64,000 nucleotides of DNA from contig BDSL01000006.1 in assembly GCA_003116995.1 (NCBI GenBank), positions 62,001 to 126,000 of the forward strand, given 5' to 3'. The translations under genes and the position numbers were made by a program. Below the pieces are notes generated by a model. That model ran no database searches. It was not told the origin of the DNA and saw only the letters and a program-made list of their open reading frames with translations. Origin of the DNA: Yamagishiella unicocca (lineage: Eukaryota; Chlorophyta; Chlorophyceae; Chlamydomonadales; Volvocaceae). Positions 13,301 through 23,180 of this stretch are shown one piece after another (position 1 is the first letter of the stretch; every line of letters begins with the position of its first letter).

Positions 13301-13669
13301 ATTGCTCTGGGCGATGGAACGGAGCGGATGGTATAGTGATGCCTATTTTTGGGAGATATGAAGAAGTGCAAGGTTAGTTTTGAGGAAGACAGGTAGCACC
13401 GATAAGAGTAGTAAGAGCCATCCTGTATTTCGCGGGGTCACCGCCGAACGTGGCGGGACACAGGTCCTCGGCGCTGGCCTTGGAGCGACAGCAGAAACGA
13501 TCGCGTTGCATCGGACGGAACGGCGACTTCGCACCGAACCCATCAACCACACAACGCCTCAAGAGAATTCCTTGGCTAGTTATGGGTGCACCTGCCCCGC
13601 ACGCGCCCAACTAACCTCGACCAGCCACTTGTATTTCTGCTGGCCTTCGCGCTGATGTTGCTCCGCCAT
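7302..13669 (-). CDS. LACS: Long-chain acyl-CoA synthetase (AMP-forming)
   Basis: Activates long-chain fatty acids to acyl-CoA through an acyl-AMP intermediate. Twelve exons give an unbroken frame of about 840 residues: 13669-13616, 13202-12963, 12769-12668, 12440-11993, 11714-11579, 11364-11220, 10974-10703, 10268-10120, 9348-9208, 8792-8553, 8428-8016 and 7484-7302. Family hallmarks in order: CLGWRR and GPYKFMSYDEA near the N-terminus, the AMP-binding P-loop TSGTTGDPKG, SYLPLAHIFDR, GYGLTETCAA, then the motif TGDIAALRPDG with VDRIKNMFKLSQGEY. The start ATG (MAEQHQ...) is followed by a clean donor. It is longer than the usual 650-700 residues because of Gly/Ala/Ser linkers and a His-rich insert near the C-terminus (exon 11). 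The C-terminus EELEQA has no PTS1 tripeptide, so peroxisomal targeting by that route is not indicated. Introns 4 and 5 fit only as GC-AG. Confidence 0.95.
9640..9780. repeat. Short imperfect tandem repeat inside a LACS intron
   Basis: About four degenerate copies of a 35-40 bp unit, each with an AAGCxGAAGxAGCCTCTT-like core, lie in LACS intron 8 just upstream of the two tRNA genes. No coding value is apparent. Confidence 0.6.
9851..9921 (+). tRNA. tRNA-Gly (anticodon GCC)
   Basis: A 71-nt cloverleaf: acceptor arms GCACTAG and CTAGTGC with discriminator A, D-arm TGGTATAGAGGTAGCA, anticodon loop TTGCCAC, and T-arm with GAGTTCGATTCTC. All stems pair. It sits in intron 8 of the minus-strand LACS gene, in antisense orientation to it, two bases upstream of a tRNA-Ala gene. 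The internal A and B boxes are intact, so pol III expression is expected. Confidence 0.93.
9924..10009 (+). tRNA. tRNA-Ala (anticodon AGC) with a 13-nt intron
   Basis: Acceptor arms GGGGTCG and CGACTCC with discriminator A; D-arm TAGCTCAAATGGTAGAGC; anticodon AGC at 9957-9959; T-arm GGGGGATCGATGCCCTC. The anticodon stem CCCGC/GCGGG closes only if about 13 nt (GCGCCGCATGAAA) between loop positions 37 and 38 is removed, which is the canonical place for a nuclear tRNA intron. It lies two bases after tRNA-Gly, so the pair may be co-transcribed. Confidence 0.92.
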
Positions 13670-15110
13670 AATTACGTTCTCCTGGCTATGCAGTTTCGTC
13701 TTAAGAGTGCGAGCGGGGCGGTCTGGCGGTCGCGGGATGCCCCTCAATAGCGGGATCCTTGATGGCAGCCTCGGTCGTCACGGTTGACAAGGCTAGTGCC
13801 GTGCTTGGAGCCGACACCTAAAGTGGACCCAATTAATGAAATACCAATCTGGTTCCCAATATTACTGCTGAGCAGGGGAAAGAATTTCGAAACCGGGAGG
13901 CTGAGGGTGGGGATTTTATACTTGTGGGATTGTCCCGTGGGTCGTCGTGGGTCAACCGAGCGACGCGAAGAGTGGGGTCGCCCTAGACGCGTACGGGCAG
14001 GCGGACTGAGAGGCAAACCACCAAAGTATACCACGACTAAAGCAAGAGGAAATCAGAAACGTGAATTATTTACTCCGCCGTCAGCGAGACCGCGCTCATA
14101 TTACGGAGTATATGAGCCAACCTGTGCTCGCTCGCGTAATGGCGTGATTACTGGCGGCGGCTGCCCTCATCCTCCGAACATATTCGCTGCATCTGCGTGC
14201 CGGTCATTTGTTCACTCGTCGCCAAGAAGGCGCGAGAGCGCTCTACAAATCAAATACCTCAATTGCCGCTGCCATCTGCCAGTAGTACTGGTCACTTTTG
14301 ACCTGCTGCTTGTCGGCCTCGTGGTTGAACAGTGCTGATCTTAGTCGCACTGTCGGCATGTGATGATGACCAGACAGTGGCTGCAACCCATCTCGAATCC
14401 CTGGCGATAATGCTTGGCAGCCGAGGTATGGACTTGTGGGCTGCTGCTGTTGGTTGCAACCTCCACATGCAGCCTGTTCACCCATAGGCATCCTTGCGGG
14501 CAGCACTCCCTCACCACGTGGATATCTGGAGCACCGCATCCCACAGTGTCCCTTCCATCATCTCATGCACCATGTGTGCATTCGTCCATGGTTCAGTGTT
14601 CCTTAGCCGTACGGTGCCTTTGAATTACAGCTTTACGGGGCCTGCATCCGGACTGACCAGCAACAAGCATCCTTAAGCAACCTAAGAAAGGACGCATGCT
14701 GGTAGATAGTCAGTTGCAAGGAACGCTACTAGCTTGCCCCTCACGGAACGAACACTTTGCGACCTGCGTGGCTATGCATTTCGGGGCATTTATTTCCCGC
14801 CAGCAAACACTTGATTAAACATGTAAATCTGCTTCATATATACCGGCATGTATTAGAAGTAGGGGCGCCCACACAAGGAACACGAGACGTGGGCCGCCGT
14901 CTACACAGTACCTCCACACATATCATGCCTTGTCCTGTATATGCTATACTTCACAAACATGCACGCCTACTGCTATCACCGGTGTCAAACTGAAGTCATC
15001 GCAGCCACTTCAAGATTTCGTCAAGGCGACATCACTGGACGGAGGCTGTTTGCACATACAGCTGCACCAACTACCGGGAAACCGCCATTATTGAAGTAAG
15101 ACGGCGGTAG
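13670..15110. other. Intergenic, LACS 5' flank
   Basis: Upstream of the LACS start codon. No supported coding region, tRNA or clear repeat is seen. The LACS promoter should lie at its left end. I could not pick a TATA element with confidence. Confidence 0.5.
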
Positions 15111-15119
15111 CCTTTACCA

Positions 15120-15330
15120 TGGTATGGAGGGAACGAAAGGCTACCCCGGGGAGAAAGCGGGGACGAAGCGCACTGTCAAAAGGGCTACAACAGGGGCAGG
15201 TAGGGGAGGGATGAACCGCGCTGTCCAACGAACGGGCTACCGCAGGGGAGAGAGGAGTGAACCACGCTGTCCCTAAGGCTGCCGCAAGGGTGGGAGGAGG
15301 GGTGAGCCGCGCTGTTCACTGTCCGTACAT
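15120..15330. repeat. Degenerate G-rich tandem repeat, about 3-4 copies
   Basis: Successive 55-65 bp blocks each contain a GGCTxC, a run of AGGGG-like purines, then a GAACCGCGCTGTCC-like end (clear at about 15170, 15220, 15270 and 15320). Copies are diverged. It lies about 240 bp before the 57-bp array but is a different unit. Confidence 0.65.
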
Positions 15331-15559
15331 CGCACCATAGCTCTGCCGTGCACAGTACCGGTAGGGAGCATGCACGAGCGCCGTTACTCCCGCAGACAGT
15401 TGATCCTGGTCGCTGTAAAGCGCCAAATATTCACACACGTACGCAAGTCGTACACTCATGATCGCGACCGTGCGACGCCTATTCACTGCGTCTGTAATTT
15501 TTCTGACCGACTATAGCGTTTACCCCGAAAAGACCGACTATAGTCACACTCCCATTTTA

Positions 15560-15985
15560 CAGACGTGCAGCCACAGCCCGCGCATAAGGTCCCTGACCTC
15601 CCTCGCCTTCCCAACACATGGCCGCAGCCACAGCCCACGCATAAGGTCCCTGTCTCCCCTCGCCCTCCCAACACATGGCCGCAGCCACAGCCCACGCATA
15701 GCACCTCGGACCTCCCTCGCCCTCCCAACACATGGCCGCAGCCACAGCCCACGCATAAGGTCCCTGACGCGCGACCCCCCTCGCCTTCCCAACACATGGC
15801 CGCAGCCACAGCCCGCGCATAAGGTCCCTGTCTCCCCTCGCTCGCCCTCCCAACACATGGCCGCAGCCACAGCCCACGCATAGCACCTCAGACCTCCCTC
15901 GCCCTCCCAACACATGGCCGCAGCCACAGCCCACGCATAAGGTCCCTGACCCCCGTCGCCTTCCCAACACATGGCACCAAACCCC
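15560..15985. repeat. 57-bp satellite array 1, about 7 copies
   Basis: The unit runs CCCAACACATGGCCGCAGCC, then ACAGCCCACGCATA, then one of two variants (AGGTCCCTG... or GCACCTCGGACC...), then TCGCCCT. It is the same unit, in the same orientation, as the larger array at 22160-23180. Because 57 is a multiple of 3 and stop codons are absent, long open frames run through it on both strands; these are not evidence of genes. Some copies carry small indels. The last copy decays near 15985. Confidence 0.93.
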
Positions 15986-17042
15986 GAAGCATGCCGTTCT
16001 TGACCCCAAACCCAGCCCAGCACATGCCGTAAACGATTCCCGAAGCCCGCCCATCCCTGAGCAAGCACACTACCTTGACTGGACTCCGCGACGGCCAAGC
16101 AAAGAAAGAGGGAAGGCCTGCCTCACCAGCGTAGCCCTTGCAGGCGCAGATTCTTGCAGCAGGCAGGGAGCTCCGAGCTCCGGAGTCCGCCGGCCGGTGC
16201 GTAGTAGTCGCACGGAGGTCTCCAGCGACGAAGGGCAGGCCAGCTCGGGCGATGCAGGGTGGCAGACAGAATTGGTGTGGGAGGAAGTGGGGGCACTTAG
16301 TTGGTGCACGGTGCACAACGGTCGGCGACGTGTACGTATATATGGGGCTTGGCACACGCTGTCACGACACAGCGCGTAACCATCACAGCGCGTGCAGAGT
16401 GCGTTAGTTGCCGTACGCTAAGGGCATGAGTTGCGCCCTGCGGTTAGCGTTGTCTGGTAGATGTGGTTACATGGCTTTGATTGCCGGTAATTACGGTAGT
16501 TATATTAGAGCTATCGTTACAGTAGATGTGAAGCCAACGGACACATGGCATGTGTCGGCAGCATTGGTAGATGTGCTCCAGGGATGGCAGTTAGCCACGT
16601 TCGGGAGCGCACCTAGGCCCGCTGCCTGGAATGCCCAGGCAGCGGAGTTTGTCGCCACAAACTAACAAAGTCTGGAAGAAACAGCCCTGTACTGACACAT
16701 CGCTGTAAGACTAGTGCGTACCTCCGCCCATTCTCTCAACAGCATCCACAACTTGCACGTCGCAGTGTGTTGATTGCTCAGCCGTAACCGGCAGTCTTTT
16801 CGCTCTCTTCACCCAAGAGCCGACGCACGCGCGTCGGTGCCACGTCCGGCAGCCAGGCGGCCTCTGGGGCAGCGAATCCTCGACAAACTCAGCTGGACGT
16901 CAGACCAACCTGAGGTTTGCGAAGTCTCGCAACTAGGGGTCACCAGTAGGATAGAGACAGCGCTAGCGAGGCTAGCAGCATTTGTCTTGAGTCGGCAGTG
17001 TCCTGCCACCATCCTGTTTTGCTCGTTGCTTGAGAAGCAATC
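15986..17042. other. Segment between the satellite array and the retroelement gag ORF
   Basis: No recognisable coding domain. It should contain the 5' end (LTR or leader) of the retroelement, but I found no sequence here repeated downstream of the element, so an intact 5' LTR is not supported. A palindromic CTGCCTGG...CCAGGCAG lies near 16620. Confidence 0.45.
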
Positions 17043-19640
17043 GTGGCACCTAAGCAAGTAGAGAAGCCGGCTGCGCCGCTTCCCATACCGTTGTTGTCTC
17101 CACTTCTAGCGACTAGGCCTGGCACTTCTACTGAACGTCTTGCTGCTCGTCTTCTCCGCGCCGAGCATCAATCATTGCAAGAAGCGCTACGAGCAACTAC
17201 TGACGCCAGTGATCAGGACCTTCCCCGCGTTCCCAGGATTGACAACAACACCGACGGTCAACCCGGGCCAGCGTTACATTTGGCATCTGGTTCGTCTGGT
17301 GCATCTGGCTCATTTGGGACCGGCGAGGCCGGGAACTTTCCACTTGTCCGCAGCGGGGCTGCTGGGACCGGCGAGGCCGGGGACAATTCAGGTGTTCGCA
17401 GCGAGGCTGCTGGAACCGGCGAGGCCGGGAACATCCTGAGATCCTGCAGCGGGGCTGCTGGGATCAACGAGGCCAGGAACGCCGCTCCGTCTTGCGACGC
17501 AGCGGCTGGTACTGAACTCGGTTATCTTCAAGGCGAGGCACCCGAGGAGGGGCCACCTGCGAGGAATCGACCTGCGCCCTTCACCGTCGCCGTCGTCCGC
17601 CCTTTCGCCATGGGACCCGGAGGCTTCAGCAAGCCACCGCCCTACTTGGGTCAACCAGGTGATTTCGAAGGTTGGAAGGTCCGGTTCGATGCCCACAAGC
17701 AGATGGTACTGTGCAATGGCCAAATGGGAGCTCAGCCAGCTATCCTAGCCATCACCTTCAACGCAACCGTCCTCAACGTGGGACCAGCGTCACCTTTCGG
17801 CACCTGGGTGACGGACACCTATGCAGCGATTCGTACGGAGCACGAGCAGGGTTTCCATGCGTTGGCACCGCCGGGGGCGGTGCCATGCTCATATCTGGGC
17901 GCTGGCTATGTGAAGGCGGACGGCACCATTGTCGCGGACTTGTGGGACACCTGGGTCGCGGCGGCAAAGGCGCGGTTCGACATCGCCGACCCCCTGGCTC
18001 GCGGCCGGGCTGAGGGTTTCAAGCAGCTCCCCGAGGAGGCACCGCATGAGGCCGGCCAGCGGTACTCGGAGATCATCAACAGGCTGTCGGTCGACGATGC
18101 CTGCGCCAAAGACAAGGCCAGGTGGTTTCTTTTCGGCCTACACGACCAGGCATTGAAGAATTGGGTAAACCAACAGTTCCTAGCCCGGAATGCGCCGGCG
18201 TGGACCTTCGAGGCCGTACTGGAGTTCGCCAACCTGTATCACATGCGGAATCAGCTTTCACCGATGTCGTACGGGGCTGGCGTCGCGAAGAGCGGGGCTC
18301 GCTCGATGGCCACCACTGCAGCCGGGGGCGCATCGGAGGCCATTGGGTCCGCCGTCGCCAGCCCGCACCTGTCAGAACTACAGAAGCTCTTGGAGGCACA
18401 GCGCCGCCAGATGGACATGCTCACCAATCAGATGCAGACCATGGCCACGTCAATGGCCACCGCCGTGCACGGGGGGGCGGGGCCCTCCCGTCACGGTGCG
18501 CCGCAGGGTAACTGGGGGCAACCGGCCGGGGGCCGGGGGCAACCGGCCGGGGGCCGGTGGCCCAACCCCAGCGGCCGTGGTCAGCATGCCAGCGGCCGTG
18601 GCGGTGAACGCGGCGCAGCGCCGGGCCGGGGGCCCAGGCTGAGCATCAATGACCCGGGCCCTCCCACGGGCAGCCTACCGCCCTGCGACTACGTCAACTG
18701 CCGGGGCAAGCGGGAGAACCATAGCCGGGACTTCTGCTATCAGGCGCAGCGGGATGGCCTCCCGACCGCCAACGTCAAGCCACCGCCACAGTTGCCCGCG
18801 CGGGGCGCGCGCAACATGGCAACCCGAGCCCAGGAGGCGCAGCACGACGAGGAGGAGTACGACCCGCGCATCATGTTGTGCAGCAGGTTGGTCGGGGGGG
18901 CTGAGGTAACGGCGGGGCCGCACACCTCGCTTGTCTCGACCAAGGCGCAGCTGCTTCAAGAGCAGCGACACAACCTGCAGCTCGAGGTGCCCTCGCTTCT
19001 GCCGCAGCTCGTCGTGTCGCCAGCGCCGGTCAACGCAGCACCGTCACCGTCTGCACCGTCATTGCCCGCAGCCGTGCCCGTCGTCGCCGCCGTCGCATCC
19101 ACAGCCCTGGCGACGCCACCGCCGACTGCTCCCGCCGTGCCCGCGATGGTGCACACCGCCAACGTCGTCCGGGACCCGCTGCCCGTTGGTTACACGCAGC
19201 AGCCGCCAGGGCAGCTGCCCAGCACCTTGCCAAGAGCAAGCAAGGCAGCAGGGGTCGTCGCAAGGTTTGAGGTCAGCCTGCCGTGTGGCACGCGGTTCAC
19301 GGTGGAGCTCGATGCGCAGGCGCCCACGTCCGTGGTGGGTGCCGCCATGCGCCTGCTGCAGTCGACCGGCTGCAGTGCGTGCAGCCCGCAGGTCAAGCCC
19401 GCCGGTGCAGTGGAAGCGACAGTAGCAGCACAGCAGGCAACCGTCGCCAACGTGCCCTGGCTGCCCAGCCACCCTGATGCGGATCCGGCCGTCCTCACCC
19501 GGTCCATGCTGGAAAAGTTACCGCCGGAAAAGGTGCAGCAGGTGCTACGGGACTATGGCGATGCCAGCACGCACGTCCTATGGCTGCGCAACCGGGAGCC
19601 GCGGCACTCAATCGCGGTACAGTCGGCTGCCAGGGGCAGC
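17043..19640 (+). CDS. Retroelement gag-like protein
   Basis: A single open frame. From about residue 190 it shows a retrotransposon-gag-like segment (GDFEGWKVRFDAHKQ, then LWDTWVAAAKARFD and WVNQQFLARNAPAW). A Gly/Arg-rich region follows, then a Cys/His cluster CDYVNCRGKRENHSRDFC that resembles a zinc knuckle, then an Ala/Pro/Val-rich region. There is no ATG near the frame opening (an in-frame TGA lies just upstream and the first codon is GTG), so translation may start at the internal Met near 17610 or the 5' end may be lost. Sequence after about 19640 in this frame loses all family character, consistent with a deletion junction or frameshift. Confidence 0.7.
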
Positions 19641-19810
19641 CACAGCAGGCATCGACGACGCGCTGCGGCGGCAGGTCATGGCTGGCCCGGGGGGTCTCCC
19701 TGCCTGCCGCCGCCCAAATCCTTACAGCGTGCCTTTCTCACGCCTCATCACATGGCGAATTTACGTCCACGCTATGCCATTGAGCCCCCGGCCTTTCCGC
19801 AGGGGGGGAA

Positions 19811-20239
19811 GTGTCTCTGGACTCAGCGGATAGGCCGGCAGCTTATCTGGCAATGGCGACGCGGGCAGCGCCAGCATTGGAGCATTGCACAGTGCAGCTC
19901 GCGGAGGTCATGGCCACCACTGGCCTCCAGCCGTCAGCGGAGCTCACGGACCCATGGGACGACACGCAGCTGCACCACCTACTGCGGCACGGCAGTTTCA
20001 GCAAGGAGCCACCGTCGGATGAGCAGCGGCGGGTCAACAAGCGCGCTCGGTCGTACCGTGTAGCCGGGGCAACCCTGCATCGCATCATGCCCAACGGTAC
20101 TGCGCGTGAGGTACCTGAGCCGGGTCGCCGCCGGGAGATCGTTGAGCAAACGCACAGCAAGCTGGGGCACTTCGGGGTGGGGCGCACTCTCGGACTCCTG
20201 CAGACGAGCTTCTGGTGGCCAGATTTTCCTCAGCGCTGA
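19811..20239 (+). pseudogene. Integrase zinc-binding (H2C2) remnant
   Basis: In a different frame from gag, this segment carries SYRVAGATLHRIMPNG, then EIVEQTHSKLGHFGVGRT and LLQTSFWWPDF. That is the usual order and spacing of the HHCC domain at the front of Ty3/gypsy integrases. A stop follows directly (20237-20239), with no DDE catalytic core. The upstream part of the polyprotein (reverse transcriptase and RNase H) is also missing. I read it as a decayed fragment left by two internal deletions. Confidence 0.7.
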
Positions 20240-21215
20240 TCAGCGACGCCGCTTGGCAGCGGCGTCGGCTCTGGACGGGCGGGCCGTACGACGTAAGTAC
20301 ACCGACCCGGTGACGCTGGAGGATTCTGTGCTCGGGGGCGAGGCTCATTTCCTGGGTCAGGAGGCCCGACCCAAAGCCTACGAGGTGCGCTACATCGACG
20401 GCAGCACGGAGCGTATGTCACTGGCGGAGCTGCGCAAGCATCTGGCCCCTGAACCAACAAAGGATCGGGGCCGGCGTGGCAGTCGCACCGCTCTGGCAGT
20501 CAGCATGGAGTCGCTTCCGGACAAGTGGGACCTGGGTACAGTTGCGGGCGTGCGCGGGGCGCTTGCGAAGCTCATGCCACACGGGGAGCCCTCAGCCAAT
20601 CTGGTGGGGCGGTTGGTCAACCGCGTGCCAGCCGGGCCACTGTTCCTGCAACGAGCCGGCCAGGCCACTCCCAACCAACCTGAATGTGTGTCAACAATCA
20701 CCGCGGAGCTGGAACCGCTGCTGCAGGTGGTTGACTTTAGCAAGTGCACTGGGGTACTGGATCCGTGGAGTGGGACTGGGACTATAGCTCGCGTGTTTAG
20801 GCAGAAAGGGTACATGACGTACCGCAACGATGTGTTCGAGGGGCATGAAGCTGAGCGTCACGAGGATGCGCTGCAGCCTGGGTTTTATAGACGTGTGCAG
20901 GATGTGTGGGGTTATGATGCGATCGTAGCCTCGCCGTGGTTTGCCATGCTAGATCTAGCTTTGCCTCTCGCTGTTAGCTTTGCACCAGTAGTCGCATTTC
21001 ACGTGCCTGGGCACTATGTCACGGACGCGCATGACGTGCGTCGCGGTTATCTGCAGTCGCTTGCCAAGGCTGGGCGCCTAGCACTCATCATGGGCTTGCC
21101 ACGCGGGCGCATGGGCAAGAGGTGCATGTGGGTAGTAGTGTTCGCGAGCCGCTGCCTTCGCAAGCAAATGCTCAGGACGAGCGAGGCTGTGGATGGACCG
21201 TGGGTGATGATGTAG
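20228..21215 (+). CDS. Methyltransferase-like C-terminal ORF of the retroelement
   Basis: Open frame of about 325 residues. A first part (EVRYIDGSTERMSLAELRKH) looks like a small chromatin-reader-type or linker segment. The second part has the layout of an S-adenosylmethionine-dependent DNA methyltransferase: VLDPWSGTGTIARVF resembles motif I, YRNDVFEG the acidic loop after it, and AIVASPWFAMLD sits where a DPPY/NPPF catalytic motif would be. The catalytic tetrapeptide is atypical (ASPWF), so activity is uncertain. The frame ends at TAG 21213-21215, just before the purine tract. The methyltransferase reading is from motif shape only. Confidence 0.55.
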
Positions 21216-21689
21216 TGTTGCACTGGGTGTAGAGCGCGATCAGGGGGGGCAGTTCGTGGCCCAGTCGTTGCGGGGCCCTGTTTTGTCGTTAGCTGTTTGC
21301 AGTTTCTGAGCCTTTGAGCTTGCGTGTTCTGGTTTGTGTGCTTGCCCTCCTGAGAGGAGTTCTGCAGTGACGAACCTGTTGGCCATTAGGGAACGCCGGC
21401 GGGACGATGCGAAGGGCGGGGCAAGGCATCCGCTGCACCGAAGGCTGAATTCTTGCTGTGAGAAAGCTGGCTGCTGCTGAAGGCTGCGCGGGTGGCTGAC
21501 GGGTGGCTGACGCTGAAGGGTTGCGCGCCGCTGCTGGCTGCTGGCTGAAGTACCGGCTGATCAGTGCAGCAGGTACCTTGCCCCACCCGATCGATCGTCC
21601 GTGGCAAAAGCGCGCGTTGCGAGCAACGCAGGTCGGAAAACGTGCATTGCAAGCAGCAGGCAGCATCCCACTGAAGTTACCCCAAAGCC

Positions 21690-21890
21690 ACGTGGCTTGC
21701 AGCCCAACGAAGGTTTTCCGAACCTGACCTTACTTGTCGCTGGCTCCGAACCTGCCTGCCCTGCTGGCCATACCTCACCCCCAAACGAAACCCCGCGGCC
21801 ATCCCCGTGCCCGGACTCATCTGTGCGCACCTTGCCGTACGTTATTCCTGCCCAGTAATGTCGCTGCTGTCGGGATCGAGTTGCCGCCAG
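21690..21890 (-). repeat. Dispersed repeat, copy B (inverted relative to 640-850)
   Basis: On the minus strand this holds the same two blocks as copy A at 640-850, in the same order and at nearly the same spacing. It starts about 450 bp after the retroelement's purine tract. An LTR fragment or an unrelated short element is equally possible. Confidence 0.65.
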
Positions 21891-22159
21891 CCGCAGCGGT
21901 AGCAACAGCGTTTCTTGTCATCGCCGCATCATGCACTAGCATCTGAAAGAAGCTCCGCCGCCTGTTATCCGTGGGGAGCAGTGTTTTGGTTTAGATAACA
22001 TTGTGTGGGTTTGTAACATAGGTGAGCATCAGCACTGAACGCGAGCACACCATGCTGTACCCACCTGCCAAGATGGTCTTGCGTACGTGCTTGTCCGAAC
22101 GTCTCCTGAATAGGCCACCTAAACTGCAGACAATGATCCAGTTGCCGTACATCGTCCAC

Positions 22160-23180
22160 CCTGTCTCCCCTCGCCCTCCAAACACATGGCCGCAGCTAGC
22201 CACAGCCCACGCATAAGCGAGGTCCCTGCTGTCCGCCCTCGCCTTCCCAACACATGGCCTCAGCCACAGCCCACGCATAGCACCTCGGACCTCCCTCGCC
22301 CTCCCAACACATGGCACAAGCCACAGCCCGCGCAAAAGGTCCCTGTCCGCCCTCGCCCTCCCAACACATGGCCGCAGCCACAGCCCGCGCATAGCACCTC
22401 GGACCTCCCTCGCCCTCCCAACACATGGCCGCAGCCACAGCCCGCGCATAAGGTCCCTGACCCCCCTCGCCCTCGCAACACAGGGCCGCAGCCACACCCC
22501 ACGCATAGCACCTCGGACCTCCCTCGCCCTCCCAACACATGGCCGCAGCCACAGCCCGCGCATAAGGTCCCTGACCCCCCTCGCCCTCCTAACACATGGC
22601 CGCAGCCACAGCCCACGCATAGCACCTCGGACCTCCCTCGCCCTCCCAACACATGGCCGCAGCCACAGCCCACGCATAAGGTCCCTGTCTCCCCTCGCCC
22701 TCCCAACACATGGCCGCAGCCACAGCCCGCGCATAGCACCTCGGACCTCCCTCGCCCTCCCAACACATGGCCGCAGCCACAGCCCGCGCATAAGGTCCCT
22801 GACCCCCCTCGCCCTCGCAACACAGGGCCGCAGCCACACCCCACGCATAGCACCTCGGACCTCCCTCGCCCTCCCAACACATGGCCGCAGCCACAGCCCG
22901 CGCATAAGGTCCCTGACCCCCCTCGCCCTCCTAACACATGGCCGCAGCCACAGCCCACGCATAGCACCTCGGACCTCCCTCGCCCTCCCAACACATGGCC
23001 GCAGCCACAGCCCACGCATAGCACCTCGGACCTCCCTCGCCCTCCCAACACATGGCCGCAGCCACAGCCCGCGCATAAGGTCCCTGTCTCCCCTCGCCCT
23101 CCCAACACATGGCCGCAGCCACAGCCCACACATAAGGTCCCTGTCTCCCCTCGCCCTCCCAACACATGGCCGCAGCCAGT
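22160..23180. repeat. 57-bp satellite array 2, about 18 copies with higher-order structure
   Basis: Same unit and orientation as array 1. Two unit variants alternate: one reads GCATAGCACCTCGGACC, the other GCATAAGGTCCCTG. A distinctive variant, CGCAACACAGGGCCGCAGCC, occurs twice, 342 bp apart (six units), showing a block duplication. As in array 1, both strands are open through most of the array because the unit is 57 bp; no gene is inferred. Confidence 0.95.

Larger units (their letters stand above)
17043..21260 (+). mobile_element. Internally deleted LTR-type (probably Ty3/gypsy-like) retroelement
   Basis: Read left to right: a gag-like ORF with a zinc-knuckle-like region, a short stretch with no reverse transcriptase, an integrase zinc-binding (HHCC) remnant, then a methyltransferase-like ORF. 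A purine-rich tract (AGGGGGGGCAG, about 21241-21251) follows and resembles a polypurine tract. No YxDD polymerase motif, RNase H or integrase catalytic core can be found, so the element cannot be autonomous. LTRs were not identified. The gypsy assignment rests on gene order and the integrase remnant, and is inference. Confidence 0.75.

Noticed and set aside
13380..13610. An extra LACS exon between exons 1 and 2 (minus strand, around FCCRSKASAEDLCPATFGGD)
   Set aside because: Joining 13616 directly to 13202 restores the family sequence (LVE-VEPAVAAQGD) with good splice sites; the middle stretch has no matching splice pair.
15560..15985. CRISPR-like array
   Set aside because: The 57-bp units abut directly with no unique spacers, and the genome is eukaryotic.
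15544..16098. Gly/Cys-rich minus-strand frames over array 1
   Set aside because: Same artefact as array 2; frames shift wherever a unit carries an indel.
16400..17040. A 5' LTR for the retroelement
   Set aside because: No stretch here matches the region after 21251 and no TG...CA bounded repeat was found by eye; a self-alignment would decide.
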